From JBCBKU01 sp038521345 (GTDB taxonomy: Bacteria > Pseudomonadota > Alphaproteobacteria > Rhodobacterales > Rhodobacteraceae): DNA of 64,000 nt. The stretch covers positions 297,625 through 361,624 of the forward strand of contig JBCBKU010000001.1 in assembly GCA_038521345.1 (NCBI GenBank), written 5' to 3'. This document shows, piece by piece, positions 8,948 to 18,557 of this stretch. The notes below the pieces were generated by a model. That model was not told where the DNA came from. It saw only the letters and a program-made list of their open reading frames with translations, and did no database searches. A program made the translations under genes and the position numbers. Numbering within the stretch: the stretch's first letter is position 1; every line of letters begins with the position of its first letter.

Positions 8948-9634
8948 GTGTACCAGGATCCCGATGCATCCCCGTTTAACGCCTTGCCTCCGGTGGTACT
9001 GGCACTTGCGCTCGCCATGTTCGGCGTCGAGGCGGCCATAACGCTCGGTGCCCGGGGCTTTCTCGGGGGTGCGGACGCGGTTGGTTGGCGGCTTGCCGCG
9101 ATACGCGACTACGGGTTCTCAGGGCCAGAGCTTCAGGCAGCGATCGATGCGGGGCGCTTCGGTCTGTCCGATGCGGCCCGGTTCGTGACCTATTCCTTCG
9201 TCCACGGCAGTTTCATCCACATGATCTTCGCCGTCGTCTTTCTCTTGGCGATTGGCAAATTGGTAGGCGAGGTCTTTGGCGGATGGGCGTTCCTGGCCAT
9301 TTTCTTTGGGTCGGCCATCTTTGGTGCGCTTATCTACGGCGGGCTTGCCGGGACGCGGGTGATGCTGATCGGGGGCTTCCCGGGGGTTTATGGTCTCATC
9401 GGCGCCTACACGTTTCTAATGTGGGTGGGCCTGCGTTCGACGGGCGAGAACGAGGCGCAGGCGTTCACGCTGATCGCGTTTCTCCTCGGGATACAGCTGC
9501 TTTTCGGGCTGCTCTTCGGCGGCGGGCGAGACTGGATCGCCGATGCATCCGGCTTCGTTGCGGGGTTTGCGCTTAGCTTTGTGGTCAGCCCCGGCGGCTG
9601 GGCCCGGTTCCTCAGCCGGATCCGGCGGCGGTAG
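8948..9634 (+). CDS. Rhomboid-family membrane protein, catalytic dyad missing
   Basis: A 228-residue polytopic membrane protein with a rhomboid layout: an N-terminal TM, a long loop, HGSFIHMIF at residues 86-94 (rhomboid TM2 signature), then five more hydrophobic segments. The protease GxSG motif reads GFPG (143-146), so Pro145 replaces the nucleophilic Ser. The TM6 His that normally precedes the AGxxxG stretch is Asp199 in ADASGFVAG. It is therefore predicted to be a pseudoprotease. The GTG start at 8948 has AAGGAAGG upstream. It is divergent from trpS. Confidence 0.85.
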   Translation: MYQDPDASPFNALPPVVLALALAMFGVEAAITLGARGFLGGADAVGWRLAAIRDYGFSGPELQAAIDAGRFGLSDAARFVTYSFVHGSFIHMIFAVVFLLAIGKLVGEVFGGWAFLAIFFGSAIFGALIYGGLAGTRVMLIGGFPGVYGLIGAYTFLMWVGLRSTGENEAQAFTLIAFLLGIQLLFGLLFGGGRDWIADASGFVAGFALSFVVSPGGWARFLSRIRRR

Positions 9635-9670
9635 GACGCGCGCGGGCGCATTCCTGCATGCCACCCAACC

Positions 9671-11209
9671 CTACCTTCGCAGCGCGCCCCTAAGATCTCG
9701 TACCGTCATCGCTCCCGTCACCTGCGCGGCCAGCGCGTAGGCGGTGATCCCGACGACCACGAGAAGGGCAAGCGCCCCGTACCGCTCTGCCGCCCCGAAA
9801 AGCGCGCCCTCTAGTATCCGGGCGGCCCCGAGCAACATGGCGCCCATCACCGCCGACGCTACGGCGATCCGCCAGACACGGTCGCGCAGCCGCGCGTCGA
9901 TCTCTGCCTCGACGCCCATGGCACGCGACCCCTGCCAAAGAAGCCACACCATGACCCATCCCGCCGCCGAGGTGGCCACGGCTGCCGCGATGAACCCCAT
10001 GACCGGCGCAAGCCCGATCGCAACCCCCGCATTCACCACCATCGCCACCAGCGCGTACCGGAACGGCGTCCGCGTATCGGCCCGGGCGAAGTAAAGTGGC
10101 TGCAGGACCTTCTGCAGAACAAAGGCCGGAAGCCCCGCGCCGTAAACCGCGACGGCCAGCGCCGTTGCCTCGGCATCCGCGCGGCCGAACGCCCCCCGCT
10201 CGAACAGGACCGAGGCAAGCGGCAGCGGGATCACGCAAAGCGCCACGGCCGCCGGTATCGTGAGCGCCAGCGAGAACTCGGTCGCTCTGTTGAACGCGTC
10301 CTGACCCGCCTCCGCATCCCCCGCCTGCAATCGCCGCGACAATTCGGGTAACAGAACGACACCAACAGCGATTCCGACCACGCCAAGCGGAAGCTGGTAA
10401 AGCCGGTCGGCAAAGCTCAGCCACACGACCGCCCCGTCAAAAAAGCTCGCCACTTGCCGTCCAACCAAGAGATTGATCTGCACGACCCCGCCAGCCAGAG
10501 CCGCGGGCGCGGCGATCACGGCCAACGCACGCAGATCCGGGGTCAGACGCGGCCGCACCAGCCGCGGCCGAAACCCAGCCCGCGCCGCTGCGGCCCAAAG
10601 CAACGCCAGTTGGGCGACGCCAGCCACCGGCACGGTCCAGGCCAGAGCCAGCCCAATGTCCCACCCGGCCAGATGCGCGCCCCCCATCGCCGCGATGAAG
10701 AGAATGTTCAGAAGCACCGGCGCCGCCGCCGCCGCCATGAACCGCCCGGTGGCATTCAGGACGCCCGACAGCAGGGCGGCCAGCGAAATGAAAAGGATGT
10801 AGGGAAACCCGATCCGGCCATAGAGAACGGCCAGGTCGAACCGTTCGTCCCCGAGAAAACCCGAAGCCATGGCCACGACCAGCCAGGGCATGACGGCCAG
10901 TGCCAGAAGCGTGAAGCCGATCAGAACCGTGGCCAGTCCCGCGAACGCGTCGCGCGCAAAGGCCTCGGGATCATCGCCCGCTTCGAGTTTCTTCGAGAAC
11001 ATCGGCACGAAGGCCATGTTGAAGGCCCCCTCGGCGAAGAACCGGCGGAACATATTTGGCAGCGCGAAGGCCACCAGAAATGCCTGCGCCACCGGGCCCG
11101 CGCCAAGGAACGCGGCGATCATGATGTCGCGGGCAAAGCCCAGCACGCGGCTGGCCATGGTCCACGATCCAACTGTCAGAAAGCCTGAGAGAAGTCGGAT
11201 CGGCCGCAT
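9671..11209 (-). CDS. murJ: Lipid II flippase MurJ
   Basis: A 512-residue MVF/MurJ protein of the MOP superfamily with about 14 predicted membrane helices, moving lipid II to the periplasmic face for peptidoglycan synthesis. The N-terminus SWTMASRVLGFARDIMIAAFLGAG and PNMFRRFFAEGAFNMAFVP are family hallmarks; the conserved arginines in RVLGFARD and FRRFFAEGA are present. It is downstream of glnD and the OmpA-like gene on the minus strand, a gene order familiar from Rhodobacterales. Confidence 0.95.
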   Translation of the reverse strand: MRPIRLLSGFLTVGSWTMASRVLGFARDIMIAAFLGAGPVAQAFLVAFALPNMFRRFFAEGAFNMAFVPMFSKKLEAGDDPEAFARDAFAGLATVLIGFTLLALAVMPWLVVAMASGFLGDERFDLAVLYGRIGFPYILFISLAALLSGVLNATGRFMAAAAAPVLLNILFIAAMGGAHLAGWDIGLALAWTVPVAGVAQLALLWAAAARAGFRPRLVRPRLTPDLRALAVIAAPAALAGGVVQINLLVGRQVASFFDGAVVWLSFADRLYQLPLGVVGIAVGVVLLPELSRRLQAGDAEAGQDAFNRATEFSLALTIPAAVALCVIPLPLASVLFERGAFGRADAEATALAVAVYGAGLPAFVLQKVLQPLYFARADTRTPFRYALVAMVVNAGVAIGLAPVMGFIAAAVATSAAGWVMVWLLWQGSRAMGVEAEIDARLRDRVWRIAVASAVMGAMLLGAARILEGALFGAAERYGALALLVVVGITAYALAAQVTGAMTVRDLRGALRR

Positions 11210-11222
11210 GCCCGCCCGGGAC

Positions 11223-12158
11223 CTAGCGCAGGATCATTTCGACGCGGCGGTTGCGGGCCCGGCCATCGTCGGTGGTGTTGGACGCTGCGGGCGCAAGGAA
11301 TCCCACGCCATGCGATGACAGGCGGCCGCCCGAGACGCCAAAGCGGTCGACCAGCGCCGCCCGGACAGCGTCGGCACGACGCTCGGACAGACCCTGATTG
11401 TAGTCGAGCGCGCCCACGTTGTCGGTATGACCGACCAGCAGGATCTCGATGTCCGGCCGCTCGTTCAGAAAGGCTGCCATCTCGGTCAGTACAGGCTCGG
11501 ACGCGGGCAGCAACTCGGCACTGTCCGTGGCAAATTCAAGCCCGTAGATCGCCGCCGATCCGTCCGCGTCGATGGCCGCCCCTATTTCGCTGGCCGACAG
11601 CAATTCGAGCGTTTGCGCCACGGCCTCGGTCTGCACGAGTTCCAGCACAATCTGCGGGCGGTGCCGCTCTTCGTTGGAATCGCCGGCCCTCTGGACGAGG
11701 ATCTGCACCACTTCCCGAGCGCCGTCGGCGGTGCGCTCGTAAAGACCGAACCGGAAATCAGGACCCGTGCCGTACAGGAATTTCGACCGTTCCTCCGAAG
11801 CATATGCGTAGGGCACGCGGCCACCGCATTCGTCCTCGCGCGCGCAAGCAAAGCGCGTGTCAAACCCGGCGGCCGCGATCTGCTGTTCGTAGGCTCTGAA
11901 GACCTCCAGCGTCGACGCCGTGAAGGGCGCCTCGAAATGGGTGTACCGAACGCGGCCTTCCAGCCGTTCGCGTGGCCCGGCTTCGAACTTGGCCTCGAAG
12001 GGTCCGGTAAAGACGGTCGTCTCGGTGAAGTTCTGAACGGTTTCCTCGATCACTTCCGCGCCGGGGAACCGGGCGTCGAACAAGGCCTCTCCGGCGCCGG
12101 TCTGGGCAAGGGCTGGATGGGCGAAAAGCAGACTGACAAGGGCAAGTTTGCGCAGCAT
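11223..12158 (-). CDS. OmpA-family envelope protein with N-terminal DUF4892-like domain
   Basis: About 311 residues with a Sec signal peptide (MLRKLALVSLLFAHPALA). The middle region (EGRVRYTHFEAP, FRAYEQQIAAAGFDTRFAC) resembles DUF4892. The C-terminal OmpA/Pal domain carries LVGHTDNVGA and NQGLSERRADAVRAAL, with the Asp and Arg that bind diaminopimelate. It should tether the outer membrane to peptidoglycan. Start 12158 is favoured, with 12170 possible; neither has a strong Shine-Dalgarno. It lies 13 nt upstream of murJ, so it is probably co-transcribed. Confidence 0.88.
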   Translation of the reverse strand: MLRKLALVSLLFAHPALAQTGAGEALFDARFPGAEVIEETVQNFTETTVFTGPFEAKFEAGPRERLEGRVRYTHFEAPFTASTLEVFRAYEQQIAAAGFDTRFACAREDECGGRVPYAYASEERSKFLYGTGPDFRFGLYERTADGAREVVQILVQRAGDSNEERHRPQIVLELVQTEAVAQTLELLSASEIGAAIDADGSAAIYGLEFATDSAELLPASEPVLTEMAAFLNERPDIEILLVGHTDNVGALDYNQGLSERRADAVRAALVDRFGVSGGRLSSHGVGFLAPAASNTTDDGRARNRRVEMILR

Positions 12159-12241
12159 GGGAACACTCATTGGCGACAAGGGACACCCCGGTTTATGCGG
12201 CCCGCATCGCCGCCGCACAAGCGCCAACGCGCGCCCGTCAG

Positions 12242-15037
12242 TCAGTCCCGCCGCGCCCGTTCGGCGCCCTCTTCAATGGCGGTGCGCAACCGCTTCTCAA
12301 GCTGTTTTTGCTTGGCTTCGGAATGGAATTTCAGACCGAACACGTCCTTGACGTAGAAGGTGTCCACCGCCTGTTCACCATAGGTCGCGATCAGCGCCGA
12401 GGCGATGTTCACATTGGCCTCGGACAGAGTTCTTGCCAGATCGTACAAGAGCCCCGGCCGGTCGCGCGTATCGACTTCGATCACCGTGTAGATATCCGAG
12501 GCCTCGTTGTCGAAGGTCACGTGGGTCGGCACCCGGAACACGCGCTCGCGCTTCTTGATCCTGTCGCGGGCGTTTAGGGCGGTCCGCGCCACCACTTCGC
12601 CTTTCAGCGTCCGTTCGATCATCGACCGAAGGCGGGCCAGGCGGCTTTCCTCGAACGGATTGCCGTCCCCGTCCTGAACCCAGAACACAGCGGTCGCATA
12701 GCCGTCCTTCGACGTATAGGTGCGTGCATCGACCACGTTTGCCCCGACGATCGCCAAGGCGCCGGCAAGCCGGGTGAAAATCCCGGGGTGATCGGCCAGG
12801 GCGAAACAAGCACGGGTCGCATCGCGATCTTCGTCGGGCAGGAGGTCGACCCGCACCTCGTCGTCGGAGATCCCAAGAAGAAGATCCGCAAAGACCCGGT
12901 GCACCGATGGCGGCAAGCCCTGCCAGTAGGGTCCGTAATGGCGCGCCAGTTCTGCCCGCCGGGCCTTCGGTTCCCAATCGCCCAGTGCCTCGCGCAGCGT
13001 GCGCCGCGCCTCGGCTTCGCGGCTCTCGCGGTTCAGATCTTCAAGCCCGCCGTCCAGTGCTTCGGCCGTCTCGCGATAAAGCGATCGCAACAACTGGGCC
13101 TTCCAGTTGTTCCACGTACCGGGCCCGACCCCGCGAATGTCACAGACCGTCAGGACGGTCAGCAGGTCGAGCCGTTTGCGGGACTTCACCGCCTTGGCAA
13201 AGTCGCGCACGGTTCTCGGATCGGCGATATCGCGTTTTTGCGCCACGTCCGACATCAGAAGATGGTTGCGGACCAGCCATTCGACCGTTTCGACCTCGGC
13301 CTTCTTCAGTCCCAGCCGTGGCACGGCCTTCCGCGCGATCCGGGCACCCAGTATTGAATGGTCCTCGTCGCGGCCCTTGCCGATGTCGTGCATCAAGAGT
13401 GCAGCGTACAGGACCTTCCGGTTCACGCCCGCCTTCAGGATCCGGCTCGCGATCGGCAACTCTTCGATCAACTCCTCACGCTCGATCTGAGCCAGGATCG
13501 AGATGCACTGTATCGTGTGCTCGTCGACCGTATAGGCGTGGTACATGTTGAACTGCATCATCGCCACAACCGGCGCGAATTCCGGCAGGAACGCGGCAAG
13601 CACCCCAAGTTCGTTCATCCGCCGCAAGGCACGTTCAGGATTGCCGTGGTTCAGCAACAGCCCAAGAAAGATCTTGTTGGCCTCGGGATCGGTGCGCATC
13701 TCCTCGTCGATAAGGGACAGGTTGGATTGAATTACTCGCATCGCGTCCGGGTGCAGAAGGTACCCGGTCCGCAGCGCCTCCTCGAATATGTGAAGCAGGT
13801 TCGTCTTCTCGGCCAGAAACGCGGCCTCGTTCACGTGACGCAGACGGTTGTGAACGATCTCATAGCCTTTCTTCACCCGTGGACGGCGTCGGAACAGCCG
13901 CGTCAGCGACGGCCCCTGCTTGACATGACGCGCCTCCAGCCCTGTCAGGAAGATCCGGGTCACTTCGCCGACATGCGTGGCCTGACGGAAATAGTCCTGC
14001 ATGAAGTGCTCGACCGCGCGGCGCCCGACCCGGTCAACATACCCCATGCGCTCGGCCACTTCGACTTGCAGATCAAAGGTCAACTGATCCATCGCCCGAC
14101 CTGCAATTAGGTGCAGATGGCACCGCACCGCCCACAGATACGCCTCGGCATCGGCGAAGGTGTCGTATTCGTCCTGACGAAACAGCCCGGCCTCGACCAG
14201 TTCTGCCGGATCGTCGACCCGGTACACGTATTTGGCGATCCAGAACAAGGTCTGCAGGTCCCGAAGGCCGCCCTTGCCCTCCTTGACGTTGGGCTCGACC
14301 ATGTAGCGTTGGCCGCCTTGCTTGCGGTGCCGCTCGGCGCGCTCGGTAAGCTTGGCCTCGATGAACTCGGCCCCTGTCCCATCGAAAAGATCCTTCCAGA
14401 GCCGTGCGGTCAACGTTTCGCCAAGCGCGTCGTCGCCGGTCAGGAACCGGTGCTCCAGAAGCGCGGTCCGGATCGTGTAATCCTCGCGCCCAAGCCGGAC
14501 GCATTCCCGGATCGTGCGGCTGGCATGTCCGACCTTCAGGTGAAGGTCCCAGAAGATGTAGAGCATCGACTCGATGACGCTCTCGGCCCATGGCGTCATC
14601 TTGTGCGGCGAGAGAAAAAGCAGGTCGACGTCCGAGTAGGGCGCCATCTCGGCGCGCCCATAGCCGCCGACGGCAAAGACGGCGAGCCGTTCTCCCGCGC
14701 TGGGCGTCGGGTTGGGATGGATCCGGTCCCGGACCAGTTGGAACACCGCGCGAACGATCCCGTCGGTCAAAGCTGCATAGGCGGACACGGTCTCGCGCGA
14801 ACGTCGAGGATAGGCGCGAAAACCGTCAGCGATGGCCGCGCGGCTCGTCTTCATCGCCTCCTTCAGAACGGCGCAGGCCGCGCTCCGGATCTCTTTCTCG
14901 GCCGTCAATCCGACAAGGGCCCGGTCCAGACGGTGCGCGATCTCGGCCGCGTCGAAGACGTCCGAGCCCGGCACGATCAGTTCGGACGCATCCCTCGCAG
15001 CGGCGGCTGGAGCGATCTCAGAGACCGGCAGCGCCAA
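12242..15037 (-). CDS. glnD: Bifunctional [protein-PII] uridylyltransferase/uridylyl-removing enzyme
   Basis: About 931 residues, the usual GlnD length. The nucleotidyltransferase motif GGYGR at 124-128 with DVD at 136-138 drives uridylylation of PII. The central HD domain (HDIGKGRDEDHS) removes UMP, and two C-terminal ACT domains (GIFTRLAGALAIVGANVVDA, RPGLLYDLARTLSEANVNI) sense glutamine. It links nitrogen status to glutamine synthetase. The apparent start is a TTG overlapping the upstream lipoprotein gene by 20 nt, with GGAG only 2 nt away; a GTG at 14974 is an alternative. Confidence 0.95.
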   Translation of the reverse strand: MALPVSEIAPAAAARDASELIVPGSDVFDAAEIAHRLDRALVGLTAEKEIRSAACAVLKEAMKTSRAAIADGFRAYPRRSRETVSAYAALTDGIVRAVFQLVRDRIHPNPTPSAGERLAVFAVGGYGRAEMAPYSDVDLLFLSPHKMTPWAESVIESMLYIFWDLHLKVGHASRTIRECVRLGREDYTIRTALLEHRFLTGDDALGETLTARLWKDLFDGTGAEFIEAKLTERAERHRKQGGQRYMVEPNVKEGKGGLRDLQTLFWIAKYVYRVDDPAELVEAGLFRQDEYDTFADAEAYLWAVRCHLHLIAGRAMDQLTFDLQVEVAERMGYVDRVGRRAVEHFMQDYFRQATHVGEVTRIFLTGLEARHVKQGPSLTRLFRRRPRVKKGYEIVHNRLRHVNEAAFLAEKTNLLHIFEEALRTGYLLHPDAMRVIQSNLSLIDEEMRTDPEANKIFLGLLLNHGNPERALRRMNELGVLAAFLPEFAPVVAMMQFNMYHAYTVDEHTIQCISILAQIEREELIEELPIASRILKAGVNRKVLYAALLMHDIGKGRDEDHSILGARIARKAVPRLGLKKAEVETVEWLVRNHLLMSDVAQKRDIADPRTVRDFAKAVKSRKRLDLLTVLTVCDIRGVGPGTWNNWKAQLLRSLYRETAEALDGGLEDLNRESREAEARRTLREALGDWEPKARRAELARHYGPYWQGLPPSVHRVFADLLLGISDDEVRVDLLPDEDRDATRACFALADHPGIFTRLAGALAIVGANVVDARTYTSKDGYATAVFWVQDGDGNPFEESRLARLRSMIERTLKGEVVARTALNARDRIKKRERVFRVPTHVTFDNEASDIYTVIEVDTRDRPGLLYDLARTLSEANVNIASALIATYGEQAVDTFYVKDVFGLKFHSEAKQKQLEKRLRTAIEEGAERARRD

Positions 15038-16178
15038 AGCTCCGTGGTGCCGGGTCGATCACGACGACCTGTTGGTTCTGGATCTGCGCCACGGCAAGGC
15101 CCCGCTCGTTGGTGCCGCCCGGCAGGAAGCGGAAGATCCCGTTGACCCCGGCAAACCCGTTCGGGCGGGTGATTGCAGCGGCACTCAGCCCATCGGTGCC
15201 GGCCAAGGCACCGATCGCCGCGACCCCGTCATAGGCAAGGCTCGCCAGCGGGTGGGGCAGGGTGCCATAGGTCGCCTGATAGCGCGCCTGAAATTGTCCG
15301 GCGAGCCCGGGGTCCGGCAGGGCGAACCACGCTCCTTGAAGGCCGCCCAGGCTCAGCGCGCTCGCGGGTACGTCCAGCCGCTGAAGCCCTGCGAATTGAA
15401 TAGCCGTGGGATCGATCCCGTTTTCAGGAAGGAGATCGGCAAGAAACGGAACGGCACCGTCGTTTCCGGAGGTCATGAAAAGAACGTCTGCACCCGTGGC
15501 CCGCGCCTCGTCGGCGATGGTCGGGATCGCGTTGATCACGCCTTCCTGGCTCAACGGAAAGACCGATACTCCGGCCAGCCGCGCGCCCTGATTTGCGATC
15601 GCGCGGCTGATGGCCTCGGTCCCCGAGGCTTCCGCCGCGTTGTCGCCCTGCACGATCAGAACGTTCGACCGTCCTGTCGCCGCGGCGTATCCGACCAGCC
15701 GGTCGGCCGAGCTTTGGAACGTCGATCCAAGGATGAAAACATTACCACCGGCCACGGTCGGGTTGTTCGAGAACGCCATCACGTTGACGCCGTCCCCGGC
15801 GACCGCGGCTCCGGCGGCCACGGCCGAATCGCCGAAGAGCGGACCAAGGATGATGTCGGCCCCGTCGTTCACCGCAGCCTGCGCAACGGCGGCAGCCTGC
15901 CCGGCCTGTCCGGCCGTGTCGTAAAGGCGCAGCGTGACTTCGACGCCGTTCAAATCCGCCGCCGCGAGACGGGCGGCGTTCTCAAAGCTCGCGGCCAGTT
16001 CTGCGCCGCCATCGGGCGTTCCCGCCGGCACCAAGAGCGCGACATCAACTCGCGCCGCGCGGTTCGGCAGCGATTGCGTGAGCGTGGCGCCCGGGTCGCA
16101 GGCGGCCAGAACCGGCAAAACGGCCAGAAGGCCAAGTCGATTCAACCGGTTGCGGGCGGCGGACAAAAGGGCAAACAT
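15018..16178 (-). CDS. LppC/LpoA-like lipoprotein, penicillin-binding protein activator
   Basis: A 386-residue lipoprotein with a type I periplasmic-binding-protein fold. The N-terminus ends in a lipobox LAAC, giving a lipidated Cys at about 24. The body alternates strands and helices (VDVALLVPAGTPDGG, ADIILGPLFGDSAV, NVLIVQGDN, ADVLFMTSGN) as in the LpoA/LivK fold. In this lineage these are annotated as penicillin-binding protein activators, outer-membrane factors that stimulate PBP1A. The start at 16178 is preceded by GAGG. It is divergent from rsmI, as is common. Confidence 0.85.
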   Translation of the reverse strand: MFALLSAARNRLNRLGLLAVLPVLAACDPGATLTQSLPNRAARVDVALLVPAGTPDGGAELAASFENAARLAAADLNGVEVTLRLYDTAGQAGQAAAVAQAAVNDGADIILGPLFGDSAVAAGAAVAGDGVNVMAFSNNPTVAGGNVFILGSTFQSSADRLVGYAAATGRSNVLIVQGDNAAEASGTEAISRAIANQGARLAGVSVFPLSQEGVINAIPTIADEARATGADVLFMTSGNDGAVPFLADLLPENGIDPTAIQFAGLQRLDVPASALSLGGLQGAWFALPDPGLAGQFQARYQATYGTLPHPLASLAYDGVAAIGALAGTDGLSAAAITRPNGFAGVNGIFRFLPGGTNERGLAVAQIQNQQVVVIDPAPRSFGAAGL

Positions 16179-16263
16179 CAGAACCTCATCTTCCCTCTGG
16201 ATTGGGCGCGACCCTATGCCGTCCGGAGGTGCGTGTAAATCGATCGGGAAAGGGGCAGGGTGC

Positions 16264-17133
16264 ATGGAGCGACAGGCCGCTGACCTCGCACCGGCGTTGT
16301 ATCTGGTGGCGACCCCGATCGGCGCGGCCCGCGACATCACCCTGCGCGCGCTGGACGTTTTGGGCTCCGCCGACATTTTGGCGGCCGAGGATACGCGGGT
16401 GTTGCGCCGCCTTCTCGAAATCCACGGCGTGCCCCGCGCGGGCCGGCACATCCTGCCCTATCACGACCACAACGGACCCGCCCAGCGCCCCGTTCTGCTC
16501 GAGCATCTCGCGGCCGGCCGGTCGGTCGCCTATACGTCGGACGCGGGTACGCCCCTTGTTGCCGATCCCGGCTATCGCCTTGTCCAAGAGGTCATCGCGG
16601 CCGGGCATGCGGTTGTCCCGGTGCCCGGGGCCTCGGCCGTCCTGCCGGCCCTGACCCTTTCCGGTCTGCCGTCGGACCGGTTTCTTTTCGCCGGATTCCC
16701 GCCCGGCTCGGGCGCCGCGCGCCTTCGCTTTCTCGCCGAGTTCAAGGATGTCCCCGCGACATTGATTTTTTTCGAAAGCGGAAAGCGCGTTTCAGGATTG
16801 CTTAAGGACTGCGTGAAAGTCTTTGGGGGTGAGCGCGCGGCTGCAATGGCCCGCGAATTGACGAAACGACATGAGGAAGTGCAGCGGGGGCTGCTGTCAG
16901 AGCTTGCGGACCAACTGGATGCGCGGGTCTTGAAGGGCGAAATCGTCGTGCTCGTGGACCGGCCGCGCCGGCAGGCCGATGAAGAAGACGTGCAGGCGGC
17001 GTTGGCCGACGCTCTGGCCACGATGAGCGTCCGGGATGCCGCCCGGTCGGTCGCCGACGATCTCGGACTGAACAGGCGCACGGTCTATCAGGTGGCCTTG
17101 TCGATGGACGCTGACACCTCGGATCCGGACTGA
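16264..17133 (+). CDS. rsmI: 16S rRNA (cytidine(1402)-2'-O)-methyltransferase
   Basis: A 289-residue tetrapyrrole-methylase-fold SAM enzyme modifying C1402 in the ribosomal P site. Visible signatures are LYLVATPIGAARDITLRAL near the N-terminus, AEDTRVLRRLL, SDAGTPLVADPG and PGASAVLPALTLSGLP. The start at 16264 gives the canonical short N-terminus. It heads a plus-strand run with yraN and gshB, which is typical of proteobacteria. Confidence 0.96.
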   Translation: MERQAADLAPALYLVATPIGAARDITLRALDVLGSADILAAEDTRVLRRLLEIHGVPRAGRHILPYHDHNGPAQRPVLLEHLAAGRSVAYTSDAGTPLVADPGYRLVQEVIAAGHAVVPVPGASAVLPALTLSGLPSDRFLFAGFPPGSGAARLRFLAEFKDVPATLIFFESGKRVSGLLKDCVKVFGGERAAAMARELTKRHEEVQRGLLSELADQLDARVLKGEIVVLVDRPRRQADEEDVQAALADALATMSVRDAARSVADDLGLNRRTVYQVALSMDADTSDPD

Positions 17134-17179
17134 CCGGGACGACCCCCGCCCAAGCTGCCTCCGAACACGGAGCGACAGG

Positions 17180-17530
17180 ATGACCGGACAGGTTGGCTAT
17201 TACACCGGACTTGCGGCCGAAGCGGCGGTTCTCAGAACGTTTGAACGTGACGGGTGCCGTCTTGTCGCGAAACGTTGGCGGGGCGAAGCAGGTGAGATCG
17301 ACCTGATCGTCCGGGATGGCACCACCACCTGTTTTGTCGAGGTGAAGGCCTCGGCCACACATGCGAAGGCCGCTGAAAGCCTCCGGCCAAAGCAGGTGGC
17401 GCGCATCCGGCGTGCTGCGGAAGAATTCGTGGCCGGACAAGCGGACGGGCTCGCCACTGACATGCGGATCGACCTTGCGCTTGTCGACCGGACCGGCAGT
17501 GTCGAGATCCTGAAGGGCGCGCTCCACTAG
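17180..17530 (+). CDS. yraN: YraN/UPF0102-family endonuclease-like protein
   Basis: A 116-residue protein with the UPF0102 core: a G-AE-A helix at the N-terminus, GEIDLI with Glu39 and Asp41, and FVEVKA with Glu54 and Lys56. That is the PD-(D/E)xK nuclease-like active site shared with Holliday-junction resolvases. The biochemical role is not settled for the family. GGAG precedes the ATG. The rsmI-yraN-gshB neighbourhood is conserved and supports the name. Confidence 0.92.
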   Translation: MTGQVGYYTGLAAEAAVLRTFERDGCRLVAKRWRGEAGEIDLIVRDGTTTCFVEVKASATHAKAAESLRPKQVARIRRAAEEFVAGQADGLATDMRIDLALVDRTGSVEILKGALH

Positions 17531-17603
17531 CCGCACCGGCCCATTGCCAGCCGTCTCTGCCTGCGCCATAGCACGGCGACCGAAGGCAGAAGGAGGCGGG
17601 CCC

Positions 17604-18557
17604 GTGTCGCTACATGTCGGATTTCAGATGGACCCGATCGGCGCGGTGGATATCGCTGCCGACAGCACGTTCCGGCTGGCCGAGGAAGCCGCGGCGCGCG
17701 GCCATACACTCTGGCACTGGACGCCGGGCAGCCTGTCCTGGGAAGCGGGCGTCGCCCGAGCCCGGATGGAGCCCATGACCGTCCGGCGGGTCGCCGGGGA
17801 TCACGCCACGCTCGGTCCTGCCGAACTTCGCGCACTTTCTGATCTCGATGTCGTCTGGCTGCGGCAGGATCCGCCGTTCGACATGGGCTATATCACGACC
17901 ACTCACCTTCTCGATCGTGCAGGGCCGGGCACGCTCGTGGTCAACGATCCGTTCTGGGTCCGGAACTTTCCGGAGAAACTTCTGGTTCTCCAGTTTCCCG
18001 ACCTGATCCCGCCCACGCTGATCGCGCGGGATCTTGAAGACCTGCGCCAGTTCAAGGCGACGCATGGCGATATCATCGTGAAACCCCTTTACGGCAATGG
18101 CGGGGCCGGTGTTTTTCGACTTCGCCCGGATGACAGCAACATCGCCTCCCTTCACGAACTCTTCACGGGTCTGAACCGCGAGCCCCTGATCGCACAGGCC
18201 TATCTCCCGGCGGTAACCAAGGGCGATAAACGCGTGATCCTGATCGATGGCGAAGCCGTGGGTGCGATTAACCGGGTCCCGCAGGCCGGCGAGACCCGGT
18301 CGAACCTCCATGTCGGCGGACGGGCAGAGCCCGCCGAACTCACCCCGCGCGATCTGGAAATCGCTGCCGCCATCGGGCCCACGCTCAAGCAACACGGGCA
18401 GGTCTTCGTCGGGATTGACGTGATCGGCGACTACCTGACCGAAATCAACGTGACCTCGCCCACCGGCATTCAGGAACTGGAACGATTCGACGGCACGAAC
18501 GTTGCCGGTCGCATCTGGGACGCGGTTGAAGCCCGTCACGCGGAGCTGAAAACCTAG
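17604..18557 (+). CDS. gshB: Glutathione synthetase
   Basis: A 317-residue ATP-grasp ligase joining gamma-glutamylcysteine and glycine. The start is a GTG at 17604 with an excellent AGAAGGAGG 7 nt upstream, giving [12 protein letters not shown] as the N-terminus. Key segments are [36 protein letters not shown] (glycine-rich ATP loop) and [19 protein letters not shown] near the C-terminus. Length and motifs match bacterial GshB. Its stop overlaps the yifB stop by 4 nt on the opposite strand. Confidence 0.96.
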   Translation: MSLHVGFQMDPIGAVDIAADSTFRLAEEAAARGHTLWHWTPGSLSWEAGVARARMEPMTVRRVAGDHATLGPAELRALSDLDVVWLRQDPPFDMGYITTTHLLDRAGPGTLVVNDPFWVRNFPEKLLVLQFPDLIPPTLIARDLEDLRQFKATHGDIIVKPLYGNGGAGVFRLRPDDSNIASLHELFTGLNREPLIAQAYLPAVTKGDKRVILIDGEAVGAINRVPQAGETRSNLHVGGRAEPAELTPRDLEIAAAIGPTLKQHGQVFVGIDVIGDYLTEINVTSPTGIQELERFDGTNVAGRIWDAVEARHAELKT

